Source of the DNA: Paludibacteraceae bacterium
GTDB lineage: Bacteria > Bacteroidota > Bacteroidia > Bacteroidales > Paludibacteraceae
Assembly (NCBI GenBank): GCA_017630395.1
Contig: JAGBVI010000064.1
Span: 62,001-126,000, forward strand
DNA: 64,000 bases
Reading direction: 5' to 3'
A program made the translations under genes and the position numbers. Shown in pieces: positions 1 through 9,507 of the stretch; positions within the stretch are counted from its first letter, which is position 1, and the number at the start of each line of letters is the position of its first letter. The notes beneath the pieces were generated by a model that saw only the letters and a list, made by a program, of their open reading frames with translations, had not been told where the DNA came from and did no database searches.

Positions 1-866
1 GTATTTATCTGATATTGAAATGTTTGCACCCCATCACGAACTTCTTTTGCAAGACGCTTTTGAACAATTTTTTCTACGATATTTTTATAGTCTGGATTTT
101 CATCAAAATTTTCAAAAAGGTCACATTCGCTATTAACCTCTTCTCTAATTCTTTCCTCGCTAATTCTCACGAAAGGAGCAAGATGAGAAAGAGTAATTGT
201 TTGTCCACCAAACTGAGCAGAAGCAACTTGAGCAATAATCTGAGTTGCAATTGTACAAGCTGTTCTAAAGCTATGAGGTTTTTCAATCATCTTACCATTA
301 ATAACCGTACCATTCTGTAACATATCTTCTATGTTAACTAAACAACAATTGAAACTATGATTCAAATAGTGCCCAAGGTCATGAATATGAATAATACCTT
401 CTTGATGAGCCTGAGCAATATGAGGAGGAAGCATCATTCTGAGAGAAATATCCTTGGACACTTCTTCTGCCACCAAATCTCTACAAGTAGAAATCAGTGC
501 TTCATTTTTATTAGAATTCTCAGACAAAGATGCCTTATTAGTACCATCAATAATACCAAGCACCTTATTATCGATAGTATTATGCTGTCTCTGATACTCT
601 CTTACCGCTCTATAGTCTTCATATGCTTTTGCAGTAAGTCTCTGCTTCTTCGAAATCAGTTTGTTGTATACTAATGCTTCAATATCGGAAATTGATACAT
701 TGTCAACACTGATAAGTTCAGCTTCAATTTCATTAGCAATATCATTGGCAATCTTTGTCTTTTCTGTGCCACCACCATATTTCATTGCCTTAAGAATTGC
801 TTTGCTAATTTTTTCTTTGTTAAATGATACAATATGACCATCTCTTTTGGTAACTGTATTAGCCAT
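1..866 (-). CDS. nrdD: Anaerobic (class III) ribonucleoside-triphosphate reductase, N-terminal part
   Basis: Reduces ribonucleoside triphosphates to deoxyribonucleotides without oxygen, supplying dNTPs for phage DNA synthesis. About 288 codons are visible; the gene runs off the left edge, so the glycyl-radical C-terminus and Zn site cannot be checked. It starts at ATG 866 behind AAAGGAAATAG. Residues 1-95 form an ATP-cone (starts MANTVTKRDGHIVSF), the allosteric nucleotide-binding domain. The catalytic domain then begins, with HIHDLGHYFNCCLVN and SAQFGGQTITLSHLAPFV, both typical of NrdD. The activase NrdG is not in view. It lies 24 bases downstream of ligA, probably in the same transcript. 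An oxygen-sensitive enzyme implies an anaerobic host. Family assignment is firm. Confidence 0.93.
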   Translation of the reverse strand, partial: MANTVTKRDGHIVSFNKEKISKAILKAMKYGGGTEKTKIANDIANEIEAELISVDNVSISDIEALVYNKLISKKQRLTAKAYEDYRAVREYQRQHNTIDNKVLGIIDGTNKASLSENSNKNEALISTCRDLVAEEVSKDISLRMMLPPHIAQAHQEGIIHIHDLGHYLNHSFNCCLVNIEDMLQNGTVINGKMIEKPHSFRTACTIATQIIAQVASAQFGGQTITLSHLAPFVRISEERIREEVNSECDLFENFDENPDYKNIVEKIVQKRLAKEVRDGVQTFQYQIN

Positions 867-890
867 ATCTATTTCCTTTCTTTTATATAT

Positions 891-2867
891 TTATGAGTTT
901 AACATTTTAATTAATTCTTCTTCGGAAATAATAGAAACACCTAACTCTTTTGCTTTTTTATTTTTGCCACTTGTAGATGTGACATCATTATTCACAAGAT
1001 AAGAAGTCTTAACACTTACACTTCCACTCACTTTGCCACCAGCAGATTCAATTCTCTCTTTGGCTTCGTCTCTATTTGCAAAATGATTAAGAGAACCCGT
1101 GATGCAGAATGTCTTCCCTGTCAAGATATTTGAAGCAGCAACATTCTGTGCCTTTTCGAAAGTAAAATGTCTTGCAAGATTTCTAATCATATTACCATTA
1201 TTCATTGCATATTCAACAATACTATCGTTCATTGCTCCACCAAAATCATCTAGTGCAGTCCAATCAAAAGGATTGACAAATGCTTTGTAGAACACTGCGA
1301 AATCACCTTCAAAGAATTTAGCAATGGTTTTACTTGCCGTTCTGCCAATAAGAGGAATACTAAGTGAATAAATGAACCTATCAAGTGTAGTATCCTTACT
1401 TGCTTCAATGGCATTAAGTAGCTTCTTAACCGACTTCTCACCAAAACCTTCTAACTTCATCATTTCGATAGAATAGTTTTTAAGATTATATATGTCTTCA
1501 AAGGAAGATAGCCAACTAAGTTTGATAAACTTCTCTATCGTTGCTTCACTCATTCCATCTATGTTCATTGCATTTTTAGAAACAAAATGAGTCAACTTAC
1601 CAAGCAACTTACCCTTACAGTTATCGTTAGTACATACGAGAACCTTAGAATCGTTATCTTGCTTGATTTCTGTATTACCACCACAAATAGGACAAACAGA
1701 AGGAATAGCGATATAGTCAAATTCTTTTCCTAATGCCATTCTTTCATCGGCTGAAACATTTCTATGAATCTGCGGGATTATTTGATTGGCTTTATAAACT
1801 TCAATAGTGTCACCAATATGCAAATCTAAACTTGTTAGAATGGAAATGTTATGAACTGAAGCTCTTTCGACGGTTGTGCCGTCTATTTCAACAGGTTCAA
1901 AAATTGCTGTGGGTGTAAGGGTTCCCGTCTTTCCCATCGTCCAATCCATATCAATCAATTTGGTCTTGTGCTTATCATCTTCTCTCTTGTAAGCAATGCC
2001 ATTCTTAAAATGATGTTCGGTCTTACCAAGAGATTTACCATATTCAATGTCGTTAAACTTGAATACAATTCCATCATTAGGAAGACCCTCATCTACGGCA
2101 AAATCAAATACATAGTCGATGTTATCTTGCAGATTTTTAGGGTCTAAGTTTGTAGCAACCCAACTTGGAACAGTATCAAAACCCATTGTTCTTGCTTCAT
2201 TAAGATTATCCTTAAGATTGTTAGTGCTACCGCCTTCAATAACATCCCAAGCATAAAAAGATAATTTTCTTTGTGCAACCAAAGAAGTGTCAAGAACAGA
2301 TAAAGTACCTGCCGCTAAATTACGAGAATTTTTATATTCATTATTTTTATTAATTTCAGAAAAATCATCATCAATAATTATGCATTCACCATCAATAATA
2401 TATGTACCTTGCTTATCAATTTTTAATGGAACATTCTTAAAGCGTTTGATATGTTCGGTAACATTATTGCCTTTGATACCATCACCTCTTGTTTCAGCAC
2501 GAGTCAATTCACCGTTCTCATATAAAAGAGATGCAGTTAAACCATCTAATTTTATGCTTGCAACAAGTTCTTTATTGTTGCTAAATTTAATTATCTCATC
2601 AACCGTATGACATTTTTCTAATGACAACATTAAATGATTGTGAGTAACTTCTTGTAGTTCAGATAATACTTTCGCTCCAACATTAATAGTGGGTGAATTA
2701 CTTAAAACAAATCCAGTTTCTTCTTCGAGTTGTTTTAAGTCTCTGAGTCTTGCATCAAATTGTGCATCCGTCATAATAGGATTGCCAGTATTATAATAGG
2801 CATTAGAGGCTTCGTTAAGAATTGAAACCATACCACGCATCATGTCAAGTTCAATTTGATTAATCAT
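891..2867 (-). CDS. ligA: NAD-dependent DNA ligase
   Basis: Seals nicks in replicating DNA using NAD+ as the AMP donor. At 658 residues it is close to the usual LigA length of about 670. Domains in order: Ia (about 24-44, YYNTGNPIMTDAQFDARL), adenylation domain with the AMP-accepting lysine in SIKLDGLTA (K106), OB fold (about 310-390), a four-cysteine zinc finger (CPICGG then CTNDNCKG, about 390-420), helix-hairpin-helix repeats (about 440-560) and a C-terminal BRCT domain (about 585-658, TGKTFCITGSLNHF). The start follows AAGGAG. Because it consumes NAD+, this essential step would stall if the host depleted NAD+, which may connect it to the NAD+ genes elsewhere in the window (inference). Confidence 0.97.
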   Translation of the reverse strand: MINQIELDMMRGMVSILNEASNAYYNTGNPIMTDAQFDARLRDLKQLEEETGFVLSNSPTINVGAKVLSELQEVTHNHLMLSLEKCHTVDEIIKFSNNKELVASIKLDGLTASLLYENGELTRAETRGDGIKGNNVTEHIKRFKNVPLKIDKQGTYIIDGECIIIDDDFSEINKNNEYKNSRNLAAGTLSVLDTSLVAQRKLSFYAWDVIEGGSTNNLKDNLNEARTMGFDTVPSWVATNLDPKNLQDNIDYVFDFAVDEGLPNDGIVFKFNDIEYGKSLGKTEHHFKNGIAYKREDDKHKTKLIDMDWTMGKTGTLTPTAIFEPVEIDGTTVERASVHNISILTSLDLHIGDTIEVYKANQIIPQIHRNVSADERMALGKEFDYIAIPSVCPICGGNTEIKQDNDSKVLVCTNDNCKGKLLGKLTHFVSKNAMNIDGMSEATIEKFIKLSWLSSFEDIYNLKNYSIEMMKLEGFGEKSVKKLLNAIEASKDTTLDRFIYSLSIPLIGRTASKTIAKFFEGDFAVFYKAFVNPFDWTALDDFGGAMNDSIVEYAMNNGNMIRNLARHFTFEKAQNVAASNILTGKTFCITGSLNHFANRDEAKERIESAGGKVSGSVSVKTSYLVNNDVTSTSGKNKKAKELGVSIISEEELIKMLNS

Positions 2868-2877
2868 TGATATCTCC

Positions 2878-3078
2878 TTAAAACATCACTAAATCTTCTC
2901 TAACTAAATAATCATCACACTTAGAAAAGTTTGTATTGCTTTGTCTTGTACAATTTTCAATATCCTTTTCTGTGCAATAATCTTCTTCGGAGTCGTAAAA
3001 TTCACAAGTACGACATTTAATCTTACGCTTATCGTTCTTCTTGTTCGACCTCTTCTGAGTTGACTTCTTATCGCTCAT
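2878..3078 (-). CDS. Small cysteine-rich protein
   Basis: Unknown function. A basic N-terminus (SDKKSTQKRSNKKNDKRKIK) is followed by CRTCEFYDSEEDYCTEKDIENC and a further cysteine, a pattern suited to binding one metal ion. It is the first gene after the promoter at 3167-3195. I chose ATG 3078 by analogy with the leader of the gene ending at 21678, where an upstream ATG also precedes the likelier start. ATG 3099 (adding MKGQRKA) is the alternative. It lies 10 bases upstream of ligA. Confidence 0.7.
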   Translation of the reverse strand: MSDKKSTQKRSNKKNDKRKIKCRTCEFYDSEEDYCTEKDIENCTRQSNTNFSKCDDYLVREDLVMF

Positions 3079-3121
3079 AGCTTTTCTTTGTCCTTTCATA
3101 ATATTTTTATAACCTTATTTA

Positions 3122-3153
3122 TTAGGGCTTCTAAATTGAATTAGAAACCCTAA
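3122..3153 (-). other. Leader hairpin
   Basis: Inverted repeat with two 13-base arms (TTAGGGTTTCTAA and TTAGAAGCCCTAA on the minus strand, one U-G wobble) and a 6-base loop. It sits in the 5' leader just after the promoter at 3167-3195. No T-run follows it on the minus strand, so it is unlikely to be a terminator in that direction; it may stabilise the mRNA 5' end or regulate it. Confidence 0.75.
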
Positions 3154-3166
3154 TTTTTACAATAAT

Positions 3167-3195
3167 ATTATACACTATTTTTTATTAAATGTCAA
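3167..3195 (-). promoter_or_regulatory. Consensus sigma-70-type promoter
   Basis: On the minus strand TTGACA (3190-3195), a 17-base spacer, then TATAAT (3167-3172): a perfect match to the housekeeping consensus. It overlaps the last codons of the recD2-like gene and should drive the small cysteine protein, ligA and nrdD. Confidence 0.9.
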
Positions 3196-5449
3196 TAGTA
3201 TTTTTGGAATTTTTTAAAAGTTTTTGCATAAATGTATGACGAACCAGATTCGCCTTCTTTTTAACTGCTTGATTCACACTCTGTAAACTTCCTAGGTGAT
3301 ACAACTTTTCTTTCATTCTGGTAAGACCAACATACAGAAGGTTTGAATTCAACATAAAAATGTGACTTTGTGGAGAGCATAAAATTACTGTTTTAAAGCC
3401 ACCGCCCTGTGATTTATGAATGCTTATCGCATAGCCAAGCTTAACCATATTCATATCGTTTCTATAATACTTAACACGAATACCATTAAAGTTTGCGATT
3501 ATGTAGGTATTATAAATCTCTTCAATAATTGCTGTTTCGCCATTAGCCACAAAAGCTGTTTGAGGTTCATCTTCAAGAACCCAATTCATATCTTTTTCGT
3601 CGTTTACCAATTCAGCAGTATAGTTATTAACCGTCTGAAGAATTAAATCACCTTGATAATAAGTTGTATCTCCAACTTTCATATTAACTTCGCTACCATA
3701 ATTAGGATTAGCAACTCTCTGAATCATATTGTTAAGTTGCACAGAGCCACAATCACCAACATTCTTAGCAGTTAACACCTGAATGTCTTCAATACTATTG
3801 CCGTTGTCTAATAACTTTTTATACAGAGCTACGACATTCTTAGGAATTAACTCAGATGCTAAATCAATAAACATATAATCTTGATTGTCACCAAAAGTTG
3901 TTGCCTTTGCTTTCATATCTTTTGTAAGATACTCTTTACAACATCTAGTATCTGTTGCAACACGCATCAAACCACCGCTTGAATATCTAAAAATTTTATT
4001 CAAAGTAACAGTAGGAATTATGTTTGCTTCCATAAAGTCATGAAGCAAATTACCACACGATACTGAAGGAAGCTGTGCATTGTCGCCAATTATAAGGAGT
4101 TTTGTATGTTTGAAATCAATGGCATCAAGTAGTCTTTTAAATAACCAAATATCTACCATAGAAAACTCATCAACGATTACAACATCGCAATCAAGAGGTT
4201 GGTATTTGTTATATGTCCAATTATTCGGTGGAATATATCCTAATCCTCTATGTATAGTCGAAGCTGGTTCATTTGTATTTTCATGCAAAACTTTCGCAGC
4301 TCGTCCAGTCGGACTCATTAATCTAAATGACTTATCATTATCTTTTAGCATATTAATAATGCCTTGAGTTGAAGCGGTCTTTCCTGCTCCTGCAAATCCA
4401 TTAAGAATAGCAATATTATTTTTACATATAACATCAAGAATCTGCATCTGCTCATCTGATAGTTCAAACTCTCCTACCTTCTTGTACTTTTGAGCATCAA
4501 ATTCCCATACATTATTTGTACCATTTAAATTAGCAAGAATTGTATTTGCAATATACTCTTCGGTCTCATAGGTACTACGAAGAGCAACTGTCATATCTTC
4601 TTTATTATAATAAATGTTATCATTTTTGATAACATCAACAAAGTGGTCTGCACATGAAGGAACAAGTTTCAAACACTGTTGTCTAAGGTCGGCAAGATTC
4701 ATACAAGTATGACCTTCGTTCTCGTTCTCTTCTAAAAGATACAACATACAAGACAGACAACGGTCTGCCGAAGTTTTAACATCATATTCAAAATCAATGA
4801 TATTTTCTTTTTGTAACTGAAGGATGATGGAATCTGCTGTCTTAAAACCGATTCGACTTATACGAGTTAATGATGTATATGGCTCTTCTTTTAGCTTTTC
4901 TTTAAGTTTATCAATCGAAGAATACTCATCATAAATCTTCTTAATAATACTCATTGATAAAACATTCTTGAATTCAATTACCAAATCCATTAAGGCAAAG
5001 TTCGTTATTATCTTTTCTTTGATAACTGCAAATGTTTTCTCGCCTATGCCTTTAAGTTTTGAAAGGTCTATATCATCTAAATCATTATCCTTAACCTTTT
5101 GAATGATGTTCGGATAGTTTTCAACAAGCACCTTGGCTTGATTCTCTGTCAAAATTTCAGAAAGAAAGAGGAATGTGCCTTCGGTAGTGGTAGGCATGTC
5201 ACGCTTAATATTGACCACCTTATAACTCGTGCCATACTTATTTGTTTGTTCTTCAGCGGTAATTTCGTATTCAACTCCAAGCGTGAGGTCACTTAATTCG
5301 CCCAAGATACTTACATTATTATACTTGTTTTGTTTAATATCGGGGTAATCTTTTTTGCTTACATCAATAGCGTATATCTTATAATCTGGTGTGTTATAAG
5401 TACACTTAATGATTACCCCTTTAAATTTAAATAACTTCTGTTCACTCAT
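3185..5449 (-). CDS. RecD2-like SF1B DNA helicase
   Basis: ATP-driven 5'-3' DNA helicase of the RecD2/TraA family, likely used in replication or recombination. At 754 residues it matches RecD2 rather than short RecD. Helix-hairpin-helix segments lie near 133-150 (LKGIGEKTFAVIKEKI) and 195-205. Walker A is GFAGAGKTAS at 351-360, motif II is VVIVDEFSMVD near 424-430, and GYAISIHKSQGGGF near the C-terminus is the 2B/motif V-VI region. It starts 2 bases after the polymerase gene; its GAGGTAA site lies inside the polymerase C-terminus, so the two are translationally coupled. Confidence 0.92.
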   Translation of the reverse strand: MSEQKLFKFKGVIIKCTYNTPDYKIYAIDVSKKDYPDIKQNKYNNVSILGELSDLTLGVEYEITAEEQTNKYGTSYKVVNIKRDMPTTTEGTFLFLSEILTENQAKVLVENYPNIIQKVKDNDLDDIDLSKLKGIGEKTFAVIKEKIITNFALMDLVIEFKNVLSMSIIKKIYDEYSSIDKLKEKLKEEPYTSLTRISRIGFKTADSIILQLQKENIIDFEYDVKTSADRCLSCMLYLLEENENEGHTCMNLADLRQQCLKLVPSCADHFVDVIKNDNIYYNKEDMTVALRSTYETEEYIANTILANLNGTNNVWEFDAQKYKKVGEFELSDEQMQILDVICKNNIAILNGFAGAGKTASTQGIINMLKDNDKSFRLMSPTGRAAKVLHENTNEPASTIHRGLGYIPPNNWTYNKYQPLDCDVVIVDEFSMVDIWLFKRLLDAIDFKHTKLLIIGDNAQLPSVSCGNLLHDFMEANIIPTVTLNKIFRYSSGGLMRVATDTRCCKEYLTKDMKAKATTFGDNQDYMFIDLASELIPKNVVALYKKLLDNGNSIEDIQVLTAKNVGDCGSVQLNNMIQRVANPNYGSEVNMKVGDTTYYQGDLILQTVNNYTAELVNDEKDMNWVLEDEPQTAFVANGETAIIEEIYNTYIIANFNGIRVKYYRNDMNMVKLGYAISIHKSQGGGFKTVILCSPQSHIFMLNSNLLYVGLTRMKEKLYHLGSLQSVNQAVKKKANLVRHTFMQKLLKNSKNTIDI

Positions 5450-5451
5450 TT

Positions 5452-8400
5452 TTATTTAATTACCTCATATTCTGCCATCACAACACGCATCTCATCTGAA
5501 TCCACCCACTTGTCTCCATCTTTAACCTTTTTATATTCGTATGTAGTCATAGGCATATTAATTATTGAAAACAGACCAAAAGGATTAGCCTTAAATACAT
5601 TAGACCTATTAACTCTTGTGTCAATTTTTTCACCATCACATATTCTATAAAGGGTACAATATGGACGAGTTGCACTTTTACTGTCACCAAAGCTTGTGAC
5701 AATATAATAATGTTCAGATATATCCTTATTAGTATAATTAGCATATCCAAGGAATTCGACTTCAGAAGAAATCTGCTCGACTATGCCAAGAGACTCATTA
5801 GTAATTTGACCGCACAATTCTTTAATTAACCCATCATTATCAATATCACGATATTGACTTGCTGTTTCTTTTCTAGAATACTTTGTCATAAGGTATTCAG
5901 ATAATCCCAACTCTTCCATCTTCTTTTTTGCAATGATTTTTGCATTGGCAAACTTATCATAGATTTCATTCATACCTAATAGATACTTGTTGTTACCGAA
6001 ATCAGAGAAGAAATTAAGTTTAATAAGAATATCAAGCTGTCTTGAATTTAATGTTGTTTTTTCTTTTATATCTCTTAACAAGTCTATAAAGGAATTATAT
6101 TTATTCTTAGACAGTTCTAATAATTCGTTTGCTATCTGAGCATTACAATACTTAATGCTGCTGATTCCTTTGTAAATAGCGTTATTCTCTTTATCTATAG
6201 TGTAAAAACTGCCAGATTTACCAAAGCGAATTGGCTTAAGTTCAATATTATGCTTTTTTGCATACTGCAATATCTCCAAGCATTTATCTGAATCACCTTC
6301 GTAAATATTCAAGGCAGTTGTAACAGTTTCTAATTTATAATAACATCTTAGCCATCCAACAACATATCCAAGAAAACTATAGGGCGTAGCATGGTTTAGA
6401 GAGAAAAGATACGAACTTGCATCGATGATAACTTGGATAAAGTTTTCAATAAGTTTATTAGATTCTTCTTCATCGACATTGTATTTTTCTTGCATGGTTT
6501 TGATAAAACCTTCTTTGATTTTAGGTATAAATTTATCAGTACCAGTTTTTTTTGCAAATCCTCTTCGTACAATGTCAGCTTCGCCCATTGTGTAGCCACA
6601 GAAACTATGCAAGAACTCAATAATCTGCTCTTGATATACTAAGTATCCAAGTGTTGGAGCAAGGAATTTATTTAATGCTTCGTGTCCATTATCTCGATAT
6701 TCACCTCTTGATAACTCATCACGATAGCTTGCACCAGCAGGTCTAATAGCTCCATTTGCCATTGACATCAAATCTATATAAGAGAAGTTTTCGTTCTTTT
6801 CTTTAATCTTTGCTATTGTATCGTCGCTAAGAAGCTGTTTAATATAATCACCAGCATATGACGATTCAAACTGAAATATCATTGTACAATCGTCTCTGAT
6901 TTCATCCCAAACTTTTTTATCATCAAAGGAGATATTGTCTGGTGTAATCCTTTGAATATTTGCCAAATCACAAGTTTCATTAATTAGACCAACACAATCC
7001 AAACCAAGAACATCAAGCTTAACAAATGAAAGACCATCAATCTCCTTCATGTTGATTTGAGAAATCATATTATCGTTACCTTTAGTGCTACATAGTCCAA
7101 ACCATTCATCTACTGGATATGGCGATACAACAAGACCTGCTGGATGATTGCCAATTGAAACAATTGTGCCTTTTACAATATCTACATACTTAAACAGCTC
7201 AGGATACTTCTTAATATAAAAGTCGTCTATACAATCCTTTTTGTTTTCGTCTTGATATACTGCATCGCTAATACTCTGTGTTTCATCCACGCTTAACCCC
7301 AATGCTCTGCCAACATCCTTGATAGCACCCTTTAGAGCAATTGTATTAAAAGTAATAATATCACAACAATACAATCCTTCTTTATTAAAGAGATATTCTC
7401 TTACTTTATATCTATCCTTTTTAGACCAGTCGGTATCAACATCGGCAAGAGATACACGCTCTTTATTCATAAAGCGTTCAAAGTTAAGGTTATATTTAAT
7501 AGAATCCACTTCAGTAATACCAAGCAAGTATGCGATTACACTTCCACTAACTGAACCTCTTGAATAACCATAACTTACACCCTGCTTTTTCAAGGCTGAT
7601 TTATAGTCTTCTTCAAGCAAAAGGAAGTCAATTGCACCATTATGTTTATAAGTTTCTAACTCATATTGAATTTTCTTTTTATATTCATCGAAGTTATTAT
7701 ACTTATCAACACCTCTGTTTTTAATGCCCTTTACAATCTTTTCTTTTAAAGCTTTTTCAGAATCATTATATAACTTAGGATACTTTTTTGAATAATCCAA
7801 TTTAAACTCTTCAACAGAATTTGCCATTACATTAGTATTCTCAATGGCTTGTAAATACACTTCTTTAGGTAAAGCGCCTTGTTTTTCGTATGCTTCAACT
7901 AATTCATCGTATGTTTTAAAAGTTAAATCCCAAGATTCTTCATCAGAAAAGAATACACTCTTAGCTTTCTGTAGAATACTTCTACCTTCTATATGAGTAT
8001 CATTTAAACAGTGTGTATCAGTCCCTGCAATAAGTGGTATATTCGTTTTTTGATTAATTGCATATAAAGCTTTATTATATACAGCTTGGTCTGTACAATT
8101 ATGATGTTGTACTTCAAGATAGCATCTGTGCTTGTTTTTGATTAGAAATCTTAAGAATTCTGTTTTAAGGTTGTTATCTGCTTTATTGATAACACCACCA
8201 AGACAAGCTGTAGTGATAATAATGTTATCAGATGTAGTATATAACTCATCAAAACTAATACGAGGTGCGTAATAATAATGATAATCTTCTCTGTTAAATG
8301 AATGAGAAATCAGCCTATTTAATTCTTTTACACCATCATAATTCTTTGCGATTAAGACACAGTGATAATTATCCCTATGTTTATTCTCTACATCTTTATC

Positions 8401-8640
8401 TGTTGTCAAATAAACTTCAGCAGCGTGAATGTATTTCATTTCGGCAGCTTCAATTGCTTCCTTTTTATGAACCCACTCAAAAATATTGCCATGTTCTGCA
8501 AAAGCCAAGGCGGTCATACCAAGAGACTTTGCGTATTCTACATATTCTTTGTATTTTGTAACAGAGTCAATGTTGGTGACTCCGTTGGATAAATCTGAAT
8601 GTAGGTGATACACCGTATAATTCTGACTTACATCACTCAT
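5452..8640 (-). CDS. dnaE: DNA polymerase III alpha subunit (DnaE type)
   Basis: Replicative family C DNA polymerase. At 1062 residues it is slightly shorter than bacterial DnaE. The N-terminal PHP domain shows YHLHSDLSNG (11-20) and GTDTH (206-210), so metal-binding residues are partly retained. The palm acidic triad includes SLADVDTDW (D400, D402, D404), with DVLGLD further on near 550. A PHP-proofreading or polymerase-only role cannot be decided from sequence. A C-terminal OB-like segment (VEFLGYANYT) is present. It begins at ATG 8640 behind AAGGTG and is the first gene after the promoter at 8695-8723. Phages with family C polymerases are less common than those with family A or B. Confidence 0.95.
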   Translation of the reverse strand: MSDVSQNYTVYHLHSDLSNGVTNIDSVTKYKEYVEYAKSLGMTALAFAEHGNIFEWVHKKEAIEAAEMKYIHAAEVYLTTDKDVENKHRDNYHCVLIAKNYDGVKELNRLISHSFNREDYHYYYAPRISFDELYTTSDNIIITTACLGGVINKADNNLKTEFLRFLIKNKHRCYLEVQHHNCTDQAVYNKALYAINQKTNIPLIAGTDTHCLNDTHIEGRSILQKAKSVFFSDEESWDLTFKTYDELVEAYEKQGALPKEVYLQAIENTNVMANSVEEFKLDYSKKYPKLYNDSEKALKEKIVKGIKNRGVDKYNNFDEYKKKIQYELETYKHNGAIDFLLLEEDYKSALKKQGVSYGYSRGSVSGSVIAYLLGITEVDSIKYNLNFERFMNKERVSLADVDTDWSKKDRYKVREYLFNKEGLYCCDIITFNTIALKGAIKDVGRALGLSVDETQSISDAVYQDENKKDCIDDFYIKKYPELFKYVDIVKGTIVSIGNHPAGLVVSPYPVDEWFGLCSTKGNDNMISQINMKEIDGLSFVKLDVLGLDCVGLINETCDLANIQRITPDNISFDDKKVWDEIRDDCTMIFQFESSYAGDYIKQLLSDDTIAKIKEKNENFSYIDLMSMANGAIRPAGASYRDELSRGEYRDNGHEALNKFLAPTLGYLVYQEQIIEFLHSFCGYTMGEADIVRRGFAKKTGTDKFIPKIKEGFIKTMQEKYNVDEEESNKLIENFIQVIIDASSYLFSLNHATPYSFLGYVVGWLRCYYKLETVTTALNIYEGDSDKCLEILQYAKKHNIELKPIRFGKSGSFYTIDKENNAIYKGISSIKYCNAQIANELLELSKNKYNSFIDLLRDIKEKTTLNSRQLDILIKLNFFSDFGNNKYLLGMNEIYDKFANAKIIAKKKMEELGLSEYLMTKYSRKETASQYRDIDNDGLIKELCGQITNESLGIVEQISSEVEFLGYANYTNKDISEHYYIVTSFGDSKSATRPYCTLYRICDGEKIDTRVNRSNVFKANPFGLFSIINMPMTTYEYKKVKDGDKWVDSDEMRVVMAEYEVIK

Positions 8641-8694
8641 TTTTACACCTTCTTATATAACCTTATTTCTTAGACATAAACCTCTTACGTTGAT

Positions 8695-8723
8695 ATTATA
8701 CTACAATAATATTTTTTTGTCAA
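8695..8723 (-). promoter_or_regulatory. Consensus promoter of the dnaE-recD2 operon
   Basis: TTGACA (8718-8723), 17-base spacer, TATAAT (8695-8700) on the minus strand. The leader then contains AAGAGGTTT followed by a four-codon reading frame (ATG TCT AAG AAA TAA), and AATAAGGTTATATAA just before the dnaE ribosome binding site. Confidence 0.92.
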
Positions 8724-8752
8724 GCACTTTTCAGAAAATTCTTTAAACTTTT

Positions 8753-9016
8753 TTAATCTAATGGCAAACCATACATGATTATCGGCGCTCCTTCGCCAAA
8801 ATAAGGCAAAGCTCTAAGTGTATTAAATTCTATCCATTCTATTGATTCGCTCTCAGACCAACCATACTTATTCATTAACCATTCAATCATAAGACTAAAA
8901 TCATAAATAGCTCTATTATCTTCGCTTACACCAATTAAGGCATCATCATAACTTTCATCAATTAAGTACTTTACACCTTCATAACCGTACTCTAACAATC
9001 TTTCTTCTGCCGTCAT
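8753..9016 (-). CDS. Small acidic protein, unknown
   Basis: Eighty-seven residues beginning MTAEERLLEYGYEGVKYL, rich in Glu, Tyr and Trp, with no metal motif or membrane segment. It starts at ATG 9016 behind AGAGGTAA. It is the last gene of a small-gene run and lies just upstream of the dnaE promoter. Function not recognised. Confidence 0.75.
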   Translation of the reverse strand: MTAEERLLEYGYEGVKYLIDESYDDALIGVSEDNRAIYDFSLMIEWLMNKYGWSESESIEWIEFNTLRALPYFGEGAPIIMYGLPLD

Positions 9017-9048
9017 ATTTTACCTCTTAAAACCTTTATTTTATTTGC

Positions 9049-9264
9049 TTAACTTTCTGTACTTAAACCACAATGTTTAAGAATTGCTTTTGCTTCTTCA
9101 AGAGTGAATGTGGCATATTCGGTATAACCTTTTCCGTTACACGCACAACACACTGTTTCTTCTCGCTTCATCGTCCCCATATTGTCGTTTGAGTCTACAA
9201 CTTTCCAATTTGTCATCTTTCCTGTTCCAGCACAGTTTCCACAAAATACTTGCATTACATTCAT
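9049..9264 (-). CDS. Small DnaJ-type zinc-finger protein
   Basis: Seventy-one residues with two CxxC pairs in DnaJ-like context: CGNCAGTGKM and CCACNGKGY, the CxxCxGxG pattern that binds zinc in DnaJ. No J domain is present. Role unknown; it could be a protein- or nucleic-acid-binding adaptor. Confidence 0.75.
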   Translation of the reverse strand: MNVMQVFCGNCAGTGKMTNWKVVDSNDNMGTMKREETVCCACNGKGYTEYATFTLEEAKAILKHCGLSTES

Positions 9265-9288
9265 ATACTACCTCTTAAAATCTTTGTT

Positions 9289-9501
9289 TTAATCTGTCAA
9301 ATCTTGATTTGCTAAATCTTGATTCGAACAATATTCACACTTGTCGCTCGTAATAGTTGCACCACACTTAGGACAAGTTGTTTCACCGTTAAGAATCAAA
9401 TCATCGTGCATACCTATGTACTCCATAAGCCTCTTATGATATTGTTCAAACATTTCTATAGTTACAAATTTCTTTTCATCAGGTATATTCTTTTCGTCCA
9501 T
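9289..9501 (-). CDS. Small zinc-ribbon protein
   Basis: Seventy residues. An acidic, helical N-terminal half (DEKKFVTIEMFEQYHKRLMEYI) leads to a compact zinc ribbon CPKCGATITSDKCEYC and a repetitive tail (NQDLANQDLTD). Function unknown. Confidence 0.75.
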   Translation of the reverse strand: MDEKNIPDEKKFVTIEMFEQYHKRLMEYIGMHDDLILNGETTCPKCGATITSDKCEYCSNQDLANQDLTD

Positions 9502-9507
9502 ATAATC

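Noticed and set aside
3122..3153. Rho-independent terminator after the recD2-like gene
   Set aside because: On the minus strand the stem is not followed by a T-run; it lies downstream of a promoter, so it is in a leader.
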